The notes beneath the pieces were generated by a model, which was given only the letters and a program-made list of their open reading frames with translations, ran no database searches and was not told where the DNA came from. Below, one piece after another: positions 1 to 11,609 of a stretch of 64,000 nucleotides of DNA. How positions within the stretch are numbered: the stretch's first letter is position 1; each line of letters begins with the position of its first letter. The translations under genes were made by a program, and so were the position numbers. The DNA is taken from NCBI GenBank assembly GCA_907163375.1, contig CAJQUW010016173.1:124001-188000 (forward strand), written 5' to 3'. Origin of the DNA: Prostheceraeus crozeri. Lineage: Eukaryota > Platyhelminthes > Polycladida > Euryleptidae.

Positions 1-1884
1 TGAACACTTCCTAACTATTCATGACAAGAATGAATAGATATTCGAATTAATCAGCAGCAATCTTTAATCGACATTTGCTAGAATGACTACATTTTCTATA
101 CATTATAATTCGGCCAACTGTTGACGGATGAACATCGATTGAAATATGCGACTATTCAGAATTTTTGTAAAGTTTGTTATTATTATTAGACTTAGATGAA
201 AAAGATGTGACAGTAGAGATCTTTCTCTCTCTCTGCTTATGGCTGCGTTTGCTTCCGAATAGTTAAGAAGCAAGCAATCTCTTAACTCATGTTTGAAACT
301 CGAAGTAAATCAGAATAAGTCATTTGAGTTGAGTCATCAGACATCTCAGTCTTCCTAACTGATGTGGCGGCCAAAGTCGAATAATTCTATCGCTGAAAAA
401 CAAACAGTGACTTCCATGATCACTAAAAATGAAACGTTCTACATTAACCACTGCCCAACTCTGTCCACCGTCTTATCCTGGACGCAATAATTTCTTGTTT
501 GCAGGAGACTCCTCGTGTTTATTCTGCCAACCGATAAGGCAACAGCAGCGGTCGACGTCGACAATGGCGAAAGAAAACATTTCACAATTGAAAGACATTC
601 TCTATTTCATAAAAATTTCCTTTCCAGCCGTAACGATTCTGCGAACAATCCGATTTTGGTCTATTTTCTGCCTACTACAGTTAATTTCCACGGCACATGT
701 TCTACTCATTCAAAGACGACCGATAAGTCGACACACAATCACATAGAGCGGTGTGTGACTTCGTTTGTGTGTATTTGTGTGCTCATCGGCTTGCGCTTCA
801 AAGTGGAACACCGGGAGAATAGAACGACACAAGCCTCACGACCCAGACAATAGGAAGCTATGAGAGCGCATGTAATCAAGTCGTCTCTGAGATGGAATGC
901 ACACGCCCCGTTAGATCTGTCCGAGCTTTTGTCTATGGGATGGGACATGTGCCATTAGCTGATAGATCTCATATTCTATCATAACATACAAAACACACAT
1001 AAAATAAAAATAAAAGTTTAATGTCTCAACCTCGATTAAATGAAGATTGACTATTGAATTGACTACATTGTAGTTTGAGAATGCAATGACGCAGAAAGTA
1101 CACAGATACTGCTGAAGAATATAAGCAATAATACCTGCAGGAGGTATCACAAATGGAGATTCTGTAAAGTGCTCAAACAAGTATTTCGCAATATTACATT
1201 GTCTCCAAAAGGTGTATCGCCAATTATATCATCATTAAATTTAACACTCAAGCAAAGAATGATGCGAGCACACCTTCGCGAGCCATCACAGGCAATGAGT
1301 AAACGAATGACTAACGGACGCACCCACGGCCAGACAATATCATACTTAAGTCATGCCCGGTTACGACCCTCACTGGTAACGTCAAGTCTGGAGAGAAATT
1401 ACATTTGCTGTATAAGTAATATCGTTAACAGTGACACCAACATTGATAGGCAGTGAGGGTCGCTTACTCGAAAACGGTTTGGAAACAGTGCATGACCTGC
1501 CGTCTATCACAGAGATCATGTCGGATATTTTGAAGGGCGTTGGGCCTAACTTCCTCTTTTGCTACCTTTTGTAGTTTTAGCAATCGCTTTTATCACGTCA
1601 CGATAGAGTAGCGATTTTAGACAACAGGAGTGCTATTGACAGACACCTGTCATCTCATGTTTCTAAAAATGGTTAAGTTAGCGATCTGCAGCTACGTCGG
1701 CATACAACATTCAATGACTTGATCTTTCCACTACTCTCATTGCACATCACACCTTTCCATGAAGACAAATCAATGTAGTCTCGATTACTGTGTTCTGTCA
1801 CGATTCGCTAAAATTCTATCACATTCAGGCATCAAAGATTGAAGACAAGGCTAATGACAATCTTCGTGCTCCAATGCAAAGTTG
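1..1884. other. Spacer, no supported gene
   Basis: AT-rich sequence with a short pyrimidine run near 222-236 and two overlapping plus-strand open frames between 429 and 853. Neither frame shows a recognisable domain, codon pattern or signal peptide, and each overlaps the other, so I read them as chance. I see no RNA gene or repeat here. Confidence 0.5.
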
Positions 1885-2050
1885 GTAAAAGCTTGACATG
1901 TTTTGGTAGTGTGGTCGAGCCTCGAAGACGGCATTTTAAGTGGGCACGAAGAGCATCCCAATCAGAAGTATCACAGTGCTCAATAGAAGTCACCACCGTT
2001 CAAGCCCGGTATGTAGCAGTGATGTTAAAACAAGGCCTCATTACTTTTGA
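1885..2050 (+). repeat. Degenerate tRNA-like SINE copy A
   Basis: This stretch lines up by eye with 6250-6435. Shared blocks, in the same order, are a B-box-like gtcgagcc segment, an agcatcc or ggcatcc block, a caccrtycaagcc block, then g-gta-cagtgatgttaaa and gcctcatt. A tRNA-like head, a conserved body and a short tail is SINE architecture. Copy A is clearly more decayed than copy B. No target duplication could be assigned with confidence. The family is not named. Confidence 0.5.
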
Positions 2051-2054
2051 TCGA

Positions 2055-4695
2055 TAACTTGATTCATCTTCTCCCTTAAATTGAACAATCCGATAAATAT
2101 ATATATCACCCAATTCTCCGGTGCGTTTATCATCACTGATTTCCGTGCAAACAAGCACTCTACAAAAGTGCCTTTCGAAAGGCAGTTCAATAATGGCCCA
2201 GTAGATGAAATAATCCCAAGCTCTTTTTTGTAAACCCGGCATCCACGCATAACAAAATTTGAAAAATGCAGTATTCCTATAAGTTCTTACTAGTGAACTG
2301 CACGTCAACAAATAAGCAGAGGTAGACAATATACCATCGGTCTGTTGTTTTTCGTAGGTCAGTCAAGTACGCACATATTTTTTAGATGGAAGTTGACACA
2401 TGACTGCAGATTCATTGATTGATTATATACAAAAGTCATGCGGTAAAAATGTTGGTAAAGGTGCAGTAGCATGTCAAGAGTGCAACTGCAGCCGCATTAT
2501 TGCATCTGTTGAAACTTTACTCTAATGAAAAGTTTTTGAAGTATCTCAAAGATGACAAAGCGAAATAATGCCAATATCATCAATCTAAAAAATGCAAAGC
2601 CTAGATTATCACTGATCAATTCCTTAAATATCCAAGCAAAACATTTTCGGAATTCAAGATTTAGACCATCGTTGCTAAGGTCAGCCTGTTTCAGCGGAGA
2701 AAAAGTGATTGCCTGCTATCTAACATATATTGTCTTTTAATCAGCACTTCACATTTCGCCGAAATAAGATAATGAATGACATGATATCTATATAATACAC
2801 AATTACTAATTAAACAAAATAACGAAACTCACTAGTTCGTCCATTATTACTCATATGTCCTTTATCATTTCAACAACGACTGCGACAGACAAATTCCTGA
2901 ATTCCATAAAAGTACCTCCAACATCGAATATTTCAACAACAATGATCTCTGATTCGATATCCGCGAAATAATTGAGAGTGAAAAAACTGGCGAGTGAATT
3001 CAAACATTTAATTTCCTACGAAATTAATGGAGCACCACACATAACAAGCACCATATGCCAACACAGTGCATAAAAGAGAAAAGACGTAAAAATATTAACT
3101 GCGCAAATTCCTCCCAGGAGTTGGACTAGAGATCAAGCAACCTGCATTAGTATAATTTCGTCAAAACTATTTCCTTGCTTACATTTCAACACTGCAATCT
3201 TGGCATACACATACATGGCATCAACTCAACTGAGAAGTAGTCGTAGTAATTCTATCATTCTAGGCTATTGAAAAACAACCACACTAAGATTACGGGAACA
3301 AGAAAAGCAAAGAAGCAATTTTTCCAAAAATGTAGCGCTTTCGTATCTAAATTCCCCTTATTAATCTCATAACGTGTTGATGGGAATGAAAACAAAACCA
3401 TGTGATGGAAGTCAAACACACCGTTAAACGAGGGAACTATACTTACAGTTGCGAATTTCCCATACAGCCTCTACATGTGTTTGATGCTGTGAGTGGAAAA
3501 ACAAAATGAAAAATTCCTTTCGAGCTAGCCCAGGTTTCCCCTATCAATTTGTCTAAACAATCTCAGCAATACTATCCCCACAAATTGTAAATCTAACTCA
3601 AACAACGCAAAATTGACTCAATCGAATGCTCAATTGTTTCAATCAAACCAACAATCACAAATTATCCATCAACCAACCTCTTTTACCTAAATCGTTGAGT
3701 ATTCCTAGATAATAGCAATTCTCAAACATTTATTTCTCGCTCTTTCATCCATCTAACGCAATAATGAAAATATGTGCATGGAAACGCATGTCAATATATT
3801 TAGTGTTTAGATTTTGAAAGATTTCATGTTTTAAGTTGAAATTTTACAGCCGCATTTTTGAAGAAACCATAACATCCTAAATAAAATAAATAGTCATGTG
3901 CAGTGTCATTGTGAAAATGCTCGCCTGAATGACCACAGTCTAAATCTAATCGATCGATGAGCAAAAAGTAGATCTTGATATCACGGTGAAGAGCATCCGC
4001 GGTGTGTCGGTAAAGAGGAAACTATGGTTCAAAGCATGGAGTCAAGAAATCATCGACTGTTGACAAGAAAGATAAAACTGATTAATACTGTTAGGTGCGT
4101 CGAATCCAGACACCAATAATGAGGAAAAAGATTTTCAAGTTAAAAAATTCAAACAAAAACGACATGAAAAATATTCGTTATTCCCATCCACACAAATTAT
4201 TTGACCAATGATGGAATATTCAGTAGCACTATTACTCTAGGTGTTGAGAACTGCTCAGTGCATTAGGAGTCTGTATCGCTTCAAAGGGGAGTCGAAAATT
4301 TATATTCCTACTCATCTAAAGAAAACTAATCTGAGTTGGAATGCATGCATTCTTTCAATTACTATGTATCATGGGGCATAATTAGCGGTCTGTAAAAAAA
4401 TTAATGAAAAATTCAAATTTCTTGTCATTTCTCTTTTCAAATGCAATGTGTACATACATAAGCTGATAATTGCCATCAACTCGTGCACCAGATCGAGATG
4501 ATGTTGAGGTTCTAAACAAAGTGAAACTTAAATACAGATTTTGGAACTAGTTCCTTTTTTAAAGTATGATTAACAAAAAAGGGGTTTTACTCGGTTGGAA
4601 TATATCAAAATTTTCATGTAATGGGCCTACTGACATATCACTTATTGTTTTCGCAGTAATTTTAAATCGTTCTACATGTAGATTAGTAAAATAAG
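2055..4695. other. Spacer, no supported gene
   Basis: AT-rich DNA with only short chance open frames on both strands. Some stretches (2760-3900) are poor in open frames of any kind. I see no inverted repeat, simple-sequence array or protein homology worth calling. Confidence 0.5.
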
Positions 4696-4709
4696 CATAT
4701 TGAAAAATT
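4696..4709 (+). repeat. Left target-site duplication of the 370-bp foldback
   Basis: The 14-mer catattgaaaaatt here is repeated exactly at 5080-5093, immediately outside the foldback. A perfect 14-bp direct repeat on both sides marks the insertion boundaries. It is too long for a Tc1/mariner MITE, which would give TA. Confidence 0.7.
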
Positions 4710-4712
4710 GTT

Positions 4713-4765
4713 GATAAAAATAAGAAGACAAACTTTATATTTCAACCATCTGAAGTGGCCGTCGT
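4713..4765 (-). repeat. Left inverted arm of foldback
   Basis: Reverse complement of 5000-5052 with a single mismatch. Read on the minus strand it contains CTGACGA just inside, then GGCCA-loop-TGGTT-GAAA. Confidence 0.85.
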
Positions 4766-4999
4766 CAGAAATTTATTTACTCTAATCCTGCATTAGAGTC
4801 GAAGTACAAAACATAAAAACGATAGTAGGCTATGGAACGCATACAATCCTACATGAACAAATACTACGGTAAAGAAAATCAGCAGATATCTTAAAACTCA
4901 ATAAACAAGACAAATAGAAATTACGACCTCTAAACTTTGGAAAATGAGAAGTAAAAAAATTACTCAAGAAGTCTCGGTCTCACTGAGTCACTCTGTCTA

Positions 5000-5052
5000 A
5001 CGACGGCCACTTCAGATGGTCGAAATATAAAGTTTGTCTTCTTATTTTTATC
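5000..5052 (+). repeat. Right inverted arm of foldback
   Basis: Partner of 4713-4765. It contains acgacggcca-loop-tggtc-gaaa, so one more base pair closes the stem than in the left arm. Confidence 0.85.
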
Positions 5053-5079
5053 GAAAGTTACAACAAGAAAATTATTTAT

Positions 5080-5093
5080 CATATTGAAAAATT
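5080..5093 (+). repeat. Right target-site duplication of the 370-bp foldback
   Basis: Exact copy of 4696-4709 (14 bp), directly following the 27-nt tail of the element. Confidence 0.7.
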
Positions 5094-6245
5094 ACATGAA
5101 TAAAAAATGTGGGAGAAAATTGTAAATAGGGATTTAAGGAAAAAACGCGAAAAATAGAAATTGTATAGTTTGTTCTTTTTAACGAAAAAAAGTTTATTCG
5201 CGTAAAAAGATCACACTAAAATATTTTCCCCGAATCTTGCTTCCTACAGCAGAGTCGCATAAATTATGTTATCACACGACGTTGGTATGATGTATAGTAA
5301 TGTCATATCTACAGCTTGTTTACAAGCTACTTAAGTGCTTGACATATATAATTAAAATTGACAAAAGATTTCCTAAGAAATAGAGAGCGCGCAATTAATA
5401 ATGTTTGATTCTCCACAACATCAAAAAACACATGTCAGCACGCGTGTTAGCAATTATTATACAAGTATGACAAAAGGGAGCTAGGAAAACAAAAACGTAT
5501 CCAGAAAAAAATCAGTGATAATTCCGTCATCCGTTGATTTTGAAAAAACGCCTGTCGCAAATTCTGATCCCAACGAACATCAGGTGACACTCGAGAAGAT
5601 TAATGAGAAAATTCGTTTTGTTGCGGCGCGCCCAACCTTTAATGTCAAAAGTGTTCTAAAGATGATAAATCTTCAATGGAACTGCTCCAACCAACCGTCA
5701 AGCCTTGCACTTATCTCTCCATCAAATATCGCCACATCTGGAGTATGAGATGGTATGATGACTTTTAAATGATTGAAAAACTACCTCACTGTCAGAAAAC
5801 AGTTGCCACTTCATTACTCGAATCAGAATTGACAAGCAAGTCAAAATTCTGAATTTAATCCTTCCATCTTCTGGGAGACATTATCCAACAACGTCTAAAC
5901 AAAATTTCCCTCGAATTTAGTTAATCCAATTTATTGTCTACCAATTTTCCAATCAAGTTGCGTTCCATGGACGCTTAACTCATTGGTACAAAGAATACAA
6001 TGTTTTACGGAGACACTGGAACAGTTAAATACTAAAGTTGCATGTATAAGTGTTTCACCAATGATTGACAAAACTGAAAGGAAAAAACTAATATATCCAA
6101 ATTTTCTCTTTCTAAAGGATGAAAATATACAATAAACACAGGCTTCATAAAGAAGACTGAAAAAAAACAAAAATTTCAAAGCTAAGATATTTAGTTATAT
6201 TACATTAATATCAGGGCGATGCTTCAAAATATTATGTTTTTCATA
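5094..6245. other. Spacer, no supported gene
   Basis: AT-rich. A 77-codon open frame at 5515-5748 and one of 82 codons on the minus strand at 5931-6179 have no recognisable features. I consider both chance frames. Confidence 0.5.
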
Positions 6246-6249
6246 GATT

Positions 6250-6435
6250 TAGCACTTTGCTTGGCCCAGCGATCTTTCGGTCCAGAGGTCGAGCCCCGTA
6301 AGTGTCATTGGAAGTCGACAGGAGAGGCATCCGGACTTGAAGTACTACAGCGTTCCAGAAAGGTCTGACTATGTCAGCACCATCCAAGCCCCCAGTATGG
6401 GGGAGTAGTGACGTTAAAGCCTCATTTTATTTTTT
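6250..6435 (+). repeat. tRNA-like SINE copy B
   Basis: Better preserved member of the pair with 1885-2050. The head carries an A-box-like region around tggcccagcgatc and a B-box-like aggtcgagccccg, as in tRNA-derived SINEs. The body includes gaggcatccgg and caccatccaagcccccag, followed by gtagtgacgttaaagcctca and a T-rich run at the 3' end (about 6424-6440). An internal RNA polymerase III promoter would be expected of the family. No clear target duplication was found, so the exact ends are approximate. Confidence 0.6.
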
Positions 6436-6439
6436 TTTC

Positions 6440-9400
6440 ATATAGCATTCTTTAATAGTTGAAAACTTATTTTCAAAATCAACGGAGAAAAATTGAAATA
6501 TTATGTATCATAGAGTGCAAAGTAATTTAAGCTGATAAAATTAACTTCCATGAATTCGCTGATAGGTACTCATGGATTCGTTGATGAAATGTGAAGTGAT
6601 TTCCGCTAACGTACATTTCGGATTACATGTCAAACTATAAACTAAAGATTTTGTCTAATGAAATAAATTGCTACCGTGACACAAAAAAGAAAAGTTATAG
6701 ACGCTACATTTAAAAAAACTAAATTCTTTCAATGAAAAACCTCGTCTTTGACTTGATTGAGTAACAAAAACAGGTATCAAAACGAAGGACTGGTGTTGAA
6801 AACTGGCTTTTTCTTTTGTAACTTGGTTAGCACGCATATCTTTAAAAAAAACACGGAGTTATCTGTAACATACTCGTACATGCATTGTTGTTCATTTTGT
6901 TAGCTGCTATTGTTAAAAATTTTAAAACCAGTATCTAAATGCCTTTCATTTCCTGACAGAGGCAGTCCAAATTTCGGACAATCACATTAGTTTTTACTGT
7001 CACAAATTCTCTTACACTTTTAATATTCATCACATGAAATGCTGAATTATGCATTATTTATGTATACATATATACACCCGTCCATATTGCTTATTCGAAG
7101 TTAGATTTTCATTATATGTTTATTAAGAGAAACTACAAAGTAGTAATTTTATACATTACAAAGCAGTTTATCATTAAGTAAAATAAACTGCGTCCAAAAT
7201 ATTTCACGCACGGTTCGACCAATGAGGAGTATAATTGTTGTTCTATTGAATGAATTTTGTTAGATCCCGGCATTGTCTTCTCATTAAAGCCAACTAGGAT
7301 AAGCGCATGTGATATAAGCTTCACACTGAGAGTGAATTTTACACCATGCAAAATTTTATTCAGAATACTAAGTTGATTCAGTCTCTAGCAATATGCAAAT
7401 ATTGAACAATCCAAGAAATTGCATTAAACAGCTGACTTGAATTGCTTGTATACGCAATATTCTTCGCATGAATTAAAATGAAAGTTGTGTACTTTCAGTA
7501 CTAAATATTGAAAAGTAGTTGTGATTATTCTAATTATGCAATGATTCTAAATCACGTAGCACACACTTATGCAGGGATGAGAATGAGGTAGCTCGAGCCA
7601 CGTCGGAAATTCATATTTTCAAGGTGCCCGAACAGACGAAAATGAACAATACATCCTGCAGATTTGTTGGGGCCCCATGGATCAGTGGAAAATTCTCAAC
7701 CCTGCTCATGTGATTCAATTGTTTTCAAGATCCCAGAAACGTTATAATACTAACGCTTGATTCAAGCTATGACAATAATATGATGATAACGGTTCACTAA
7801 ATTTATGATGATAACGGTAATAATAAATGATAACGGTTCACACGGCAAACATACATGTATATCCTTAGTTGTTAAGGTACATTTTTATATCGCTATGACT
7901 TATTTACAATCATGCGAGTATGTCTATTTTTGACTTTGTGATCCCTTGGCCGTGTGATACGGTAAGACCCATTTACAACGAACGCTTATAAAGTACGTTT
8001 CCTCAAGGTACCGTCAAAATCTTCTATCTACTGCAAGAAATACCTCGCTTATAACGTACCTGCCAGATAACAATTGAATGCTATTACCGGAAACATTTTC
8101 GAGACTGCATAGGAGAGACTATGCCATTCGTAGTATTGACTTATCTATCCTTGATCACTCACAGTGATCGGATTCAGAGGAAAATTGCGGACTATAATTT
8201 GAACTGCATTTGTTACTCTATTCTTAAATAAATTCATTTATGAAATATAGTGCACATATGACCGATGCCTTTCTGTTTAGCCTGTGTTCCTCGAACATTC
8301 ACAATTAATGAGGGAACAATTTGCTTTTGATATGTTTACTCTCTGCAAAATAGGGATTCTATAGAATATATGACATGCGCAGCGCATGAAGGTTAACTTG
8401 CAAATGTATTAAAAAAATGCCACATTCACGCGTAAATAATAACAATAAACAAATGATGGTTGCAATCATGACTTTGAATTACATCTATTGTACTGCATGT
8501 ATGTACAATACACATGAAATCGAGGTGCCCTAAATCAAAATTTATGTACGGCACTATATAAACGAGAACTACATACAATAATACAATACAGTGACACAGT
8601 ATCACATACTTCAATTTGTGATTGCACATACTCTAGTACTAAAATTAAGGGTGCTCCCGTCTCGTATATAAAATGCCATTTTTGCAAACCTCTTCAAGTG
8701 CGTTATATAAGCGGGTTATACTGCAATTCCCTGGATGTCTACACCGCACGAGCGCTCGGAGAGCACTGATGCAATAAATGAGCTATTTCTTGCAGTCATA
8801 AATTGATGAATGTCATATTGCGATTGTTTTTGGCGTTCTTTTAATCTTAGACCGGGAGGATGCCTCTAGAGAGCGACCGGCGAAAAACTAGTTAACACAA
8901 CCATGCAGAAAATGTCTCGATTATTTGCACTATCATTATGATTTTCTCGTTCTGCAACAATCATTCATTTTTGAATGATAAACTTTGTCCAAAAATAGCC
9001 ACACCAGAACAAAATGTCTACATTTCAAGACGCCGCCTAGAAACATTGCCACTACGAACTCGAAATATAAGTATATGAGAGTGCACTGTTACATGTAATT
9101 ACTGCAACGGAGAAAATGATAGATGTAAAGTTCTGAGAAAATTTGCATATTTTTTTCTTCAGACAGTCTTCTCAAAGAAACCAAAACAGTTTTCGTCTTA
9201 AAGTAAAGACAAACTGGCTCTCTAACTTAGCCATCTAGTATTACATGTATAATACAAATTGCAAGGAGCGAATAACAAAATACCGGCAAATGAAAATTAA
9301 ACGTTAATCACTACATAACAATTGAATGAATTTCAGTAACAAAGGCAAGTTAACGCACAAGACATTCAGCGTCAGTCAGACATAATACCTTCAGGTTCCT

Positions 9401-11295
9401 AATAGTCAATGTCTGTTATCTTCAAGTTCCATACTGTCAATAGTAATCAGACATCAACTAAAATAATCGAGCTAAATCGGTTTTATTGTTATTCGAAAAG
9501 TTGGGACATAGCAGAGGATGTTACAAATCAGTGTAAGCACTTCGCTTTTGACAGGCATAATTTTCATCATTCTAATTTCTACTAGTTCACCGAATTCATA
9601 GCGAATAGAATCGCAAATCCTGGATATCAGAAACGACGTCAATTCAGAAATTTGCTCATTTCCTATTCCTACCCATTTTATTCGGAATGTACAGAACAAT
9701 CTCATTTCCTATTTTAATCCATAATTTCATCAGTATACTGTCTAAAGGTTTTAGTCCATGCAGTAAAAACGAGGCGTTGATGGCGGTTCATGTACAATCA
9801 TCAAACAACAACCATGATATTTGCTCATGTACCGAATATTTACATGAATACATGTATGACAAAGTTGAAAGCTTTCGTCAGTGGGCGAGGTTCTATTGCA
9901 TGTACAATCAGACACTTTCTCAATGCATGCAGATCGCACACTTGATTAGTAAGCTTTTATCAAGTGTGTAATGAAACTGCTTTCTTTGGGAAGCTGCAAT
10001 TTTGGGAATCCAATCCCGGGATTAGAACTTAAGCCAAATTGTAGAATTCAGTCTAAATTAAAAAAAAACGGGCCAACAAAACACCATAGTCACTTATCAC
10101 CCATCTGATCTTCATACTTATATTTCAATATAATCGTCAACGCTACGATTTTGATGGCCGACTGAGGAGGCGCTTTGATTATCGGCCGAAAATTCGAACT
10201 AGTTGTTAACAAAGCTACTATTTGCTACTACTGTTGGTCACAACATCGATCGCTTTAATTCGTTACCCAGAGAGAGAGAATGAGAGAGATGCCCATGCTC
10301 ACAGCGCTTTATTACATCTAATTCACATGACCACCTCTATATCTATAATCAACATCTTCGTCTTAACTTATGGGAAAAAGCATATTTCAAGATTCTTCAA
10401 CACAGCGATCCTGAAATCGGGATTCTCCGGGATTATGGAATTCCAAAAACTACCAGTATAATGCATGAAGCATGCAGTTATGATTTTGATTGTCTTGACA
10501 TTTTCTCGCAGCCACTGGTGAATATTCTGTTAATCACGATTCTGTGCTTCCACACTAGGCCAAATACCTAACCTCTGTGCCACAGAGACCACACATATTC
10601 ATGCCTTCTATAATGGCATATTTACAGATCCACAAATTCATAGGATCCGAGGATGTACATAGCCATATATAACGGCATCCTTAGCCGCAATTTTGAGATT
10701 ACTCTTGGTTTGCACAGTTGGGACATATTCTATTTGGGGGCGGTCAAATTGTTTTCAAAGGTATTAATAGGTAACATGTAAACACCTTCGCAATGTTTCA
10801 TTTAATAAAAATCCTTATAACATAACACTGTCACTTGTTAGAGAACTTGTCAATGATAAAGCCACTTCACAGATAAGGGATGCTATTAAAGTTCGGGAAT
10901 GTCACTTGAAAAAAATGATCAAGAATGTTGATAAAGCAGACTAATATTCGTTGTATGAAACCAATAAACTGTGCGGAGTTATTACATTCACATGGCAGCC
11001 TCCGTATTCAGTAGAACTACAGCTATGTGAAATAGCAGTTCATTGGATTCAGAATATGAATCTATAATGGGAAACTGGCAAATTATTTATTTTGTATGGA
11101 TTATTACTGTATATGTATTAGTGACCCACGAATCGGTAAATTAAGAGTCGAATCGAATCTCAAAGCGAATCGGGTCGTGATTGGCGAATAGAATCTAATC
11201 TCGAAGCTTCGCAGTTACCTCTTATAGGCCCATATACAATAGGGACACAATGTCGTCCCAATACACAACATAAGGGTCTTGAATAGAAAATCGGG
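6440..11295. other. Spacer with minor repeats, no supported gene
   Basis: Long AT-rich spacer. It holds a short imperfect tandem repeat of atgataacgg (three copies, about 7780-7840) and a small hairpin, acacttgat/atcaagtgt, at about 9939-9968. A short GA-rich run lies near 10270-10290. Open frames on both strands are short and without recognisable domains. Around 11110-11210 the hexamer gaatcg recurs several times without forming a regular array. Confidence 0.5.
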
Positions 11296-11299
11296 CTGA

Positions 11300-11605
11300 T
11301 ATCAATTCACACGTCATCTTGAGATTCCGATCACAAGAACTCACCGGAGTGCGACAGCATTCATTCCGTTTTGTATTAAGCTGTATAATTCATATGTATG
11401 TTGATTTTATGCTCTCTTTTTGAACTATCAATATTTTTCTTTTCAACAACTATTTATTTTATAATCTGTACTGCATATAACGGTCCTCTAATTGGCAATT
11501 TTCTATCTCTACTGTGATTATGTTATCAATGTGTGCTCATGTCATTTCTGTGTTACTGTGTGATTTTTATTTTCAATAAAGACATTGTTATTATTGTTAT
11601 ATCCA
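11300..11605 (+). mobile_element. LINE 3' end (C-terminal 35 codons plus 3' UTR)
   Basis: The frame 11300-11404 encodes about 34 residues ending at TGA. It contains RTHRSATAFIP followed by IKLYN, the pattern R-x-x-R-x-x-x-x-F-I-P-x-x-I-K-L-x-N that closes the reverse-transcriptase ORF of many animal non-LTR retrotransposons. About 200 bp of non-coding sequence follow, with an AATAAA at 11575-11580 and a ttattattgttat tail, as expected of a LINE 3' terminus. The upstream frame is closed at 11297-11299, so this is a 5'-truncated or decayed copy. The clade cannot be assigned from so little sequence. A host gene's 3' end is a less likely alternative. Confidence 0.55.
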
Positions 11606-11609
11606 GTGT

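Larger units (their letters stand above)
4710..5079. mobile_element. 370-bp foldback element, possibly PLE-derived
   Basis: Two inverted arms of 53 bp (4713-4765 and 5000-5052) match at 52 of 53 positions and flank a 234-bp unique centre. The element is bounded by an exact 14-bp direct repeat. The right arm continues 27 nt past the paired region (5053-5079), while the left side stops almost at the arm end. Each arm, read outward from the centre, contains CTGACGA or a close variant, a GGCCA/TGGTY stem and GAAA. There is no coding capacity. The long target duplication and one-sided tail match Penelope-like insertions better than a DNA-transposon MITE; that assignment is inference. Confidence 0.6.

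Noticed and set aside
429-853. Two overlapping open frames of 105 and 112 codons near the left edge
   Set aside because: They overlap in different frames, show no domain or splice pattern, and have compositions typical of chance frames.
9939-9968. Small hairpin acacttgat/atcaagtgt
   Set aside because: Nine paired bases without flanking duplication or neighbouring gene; common by chance in 64 kb.
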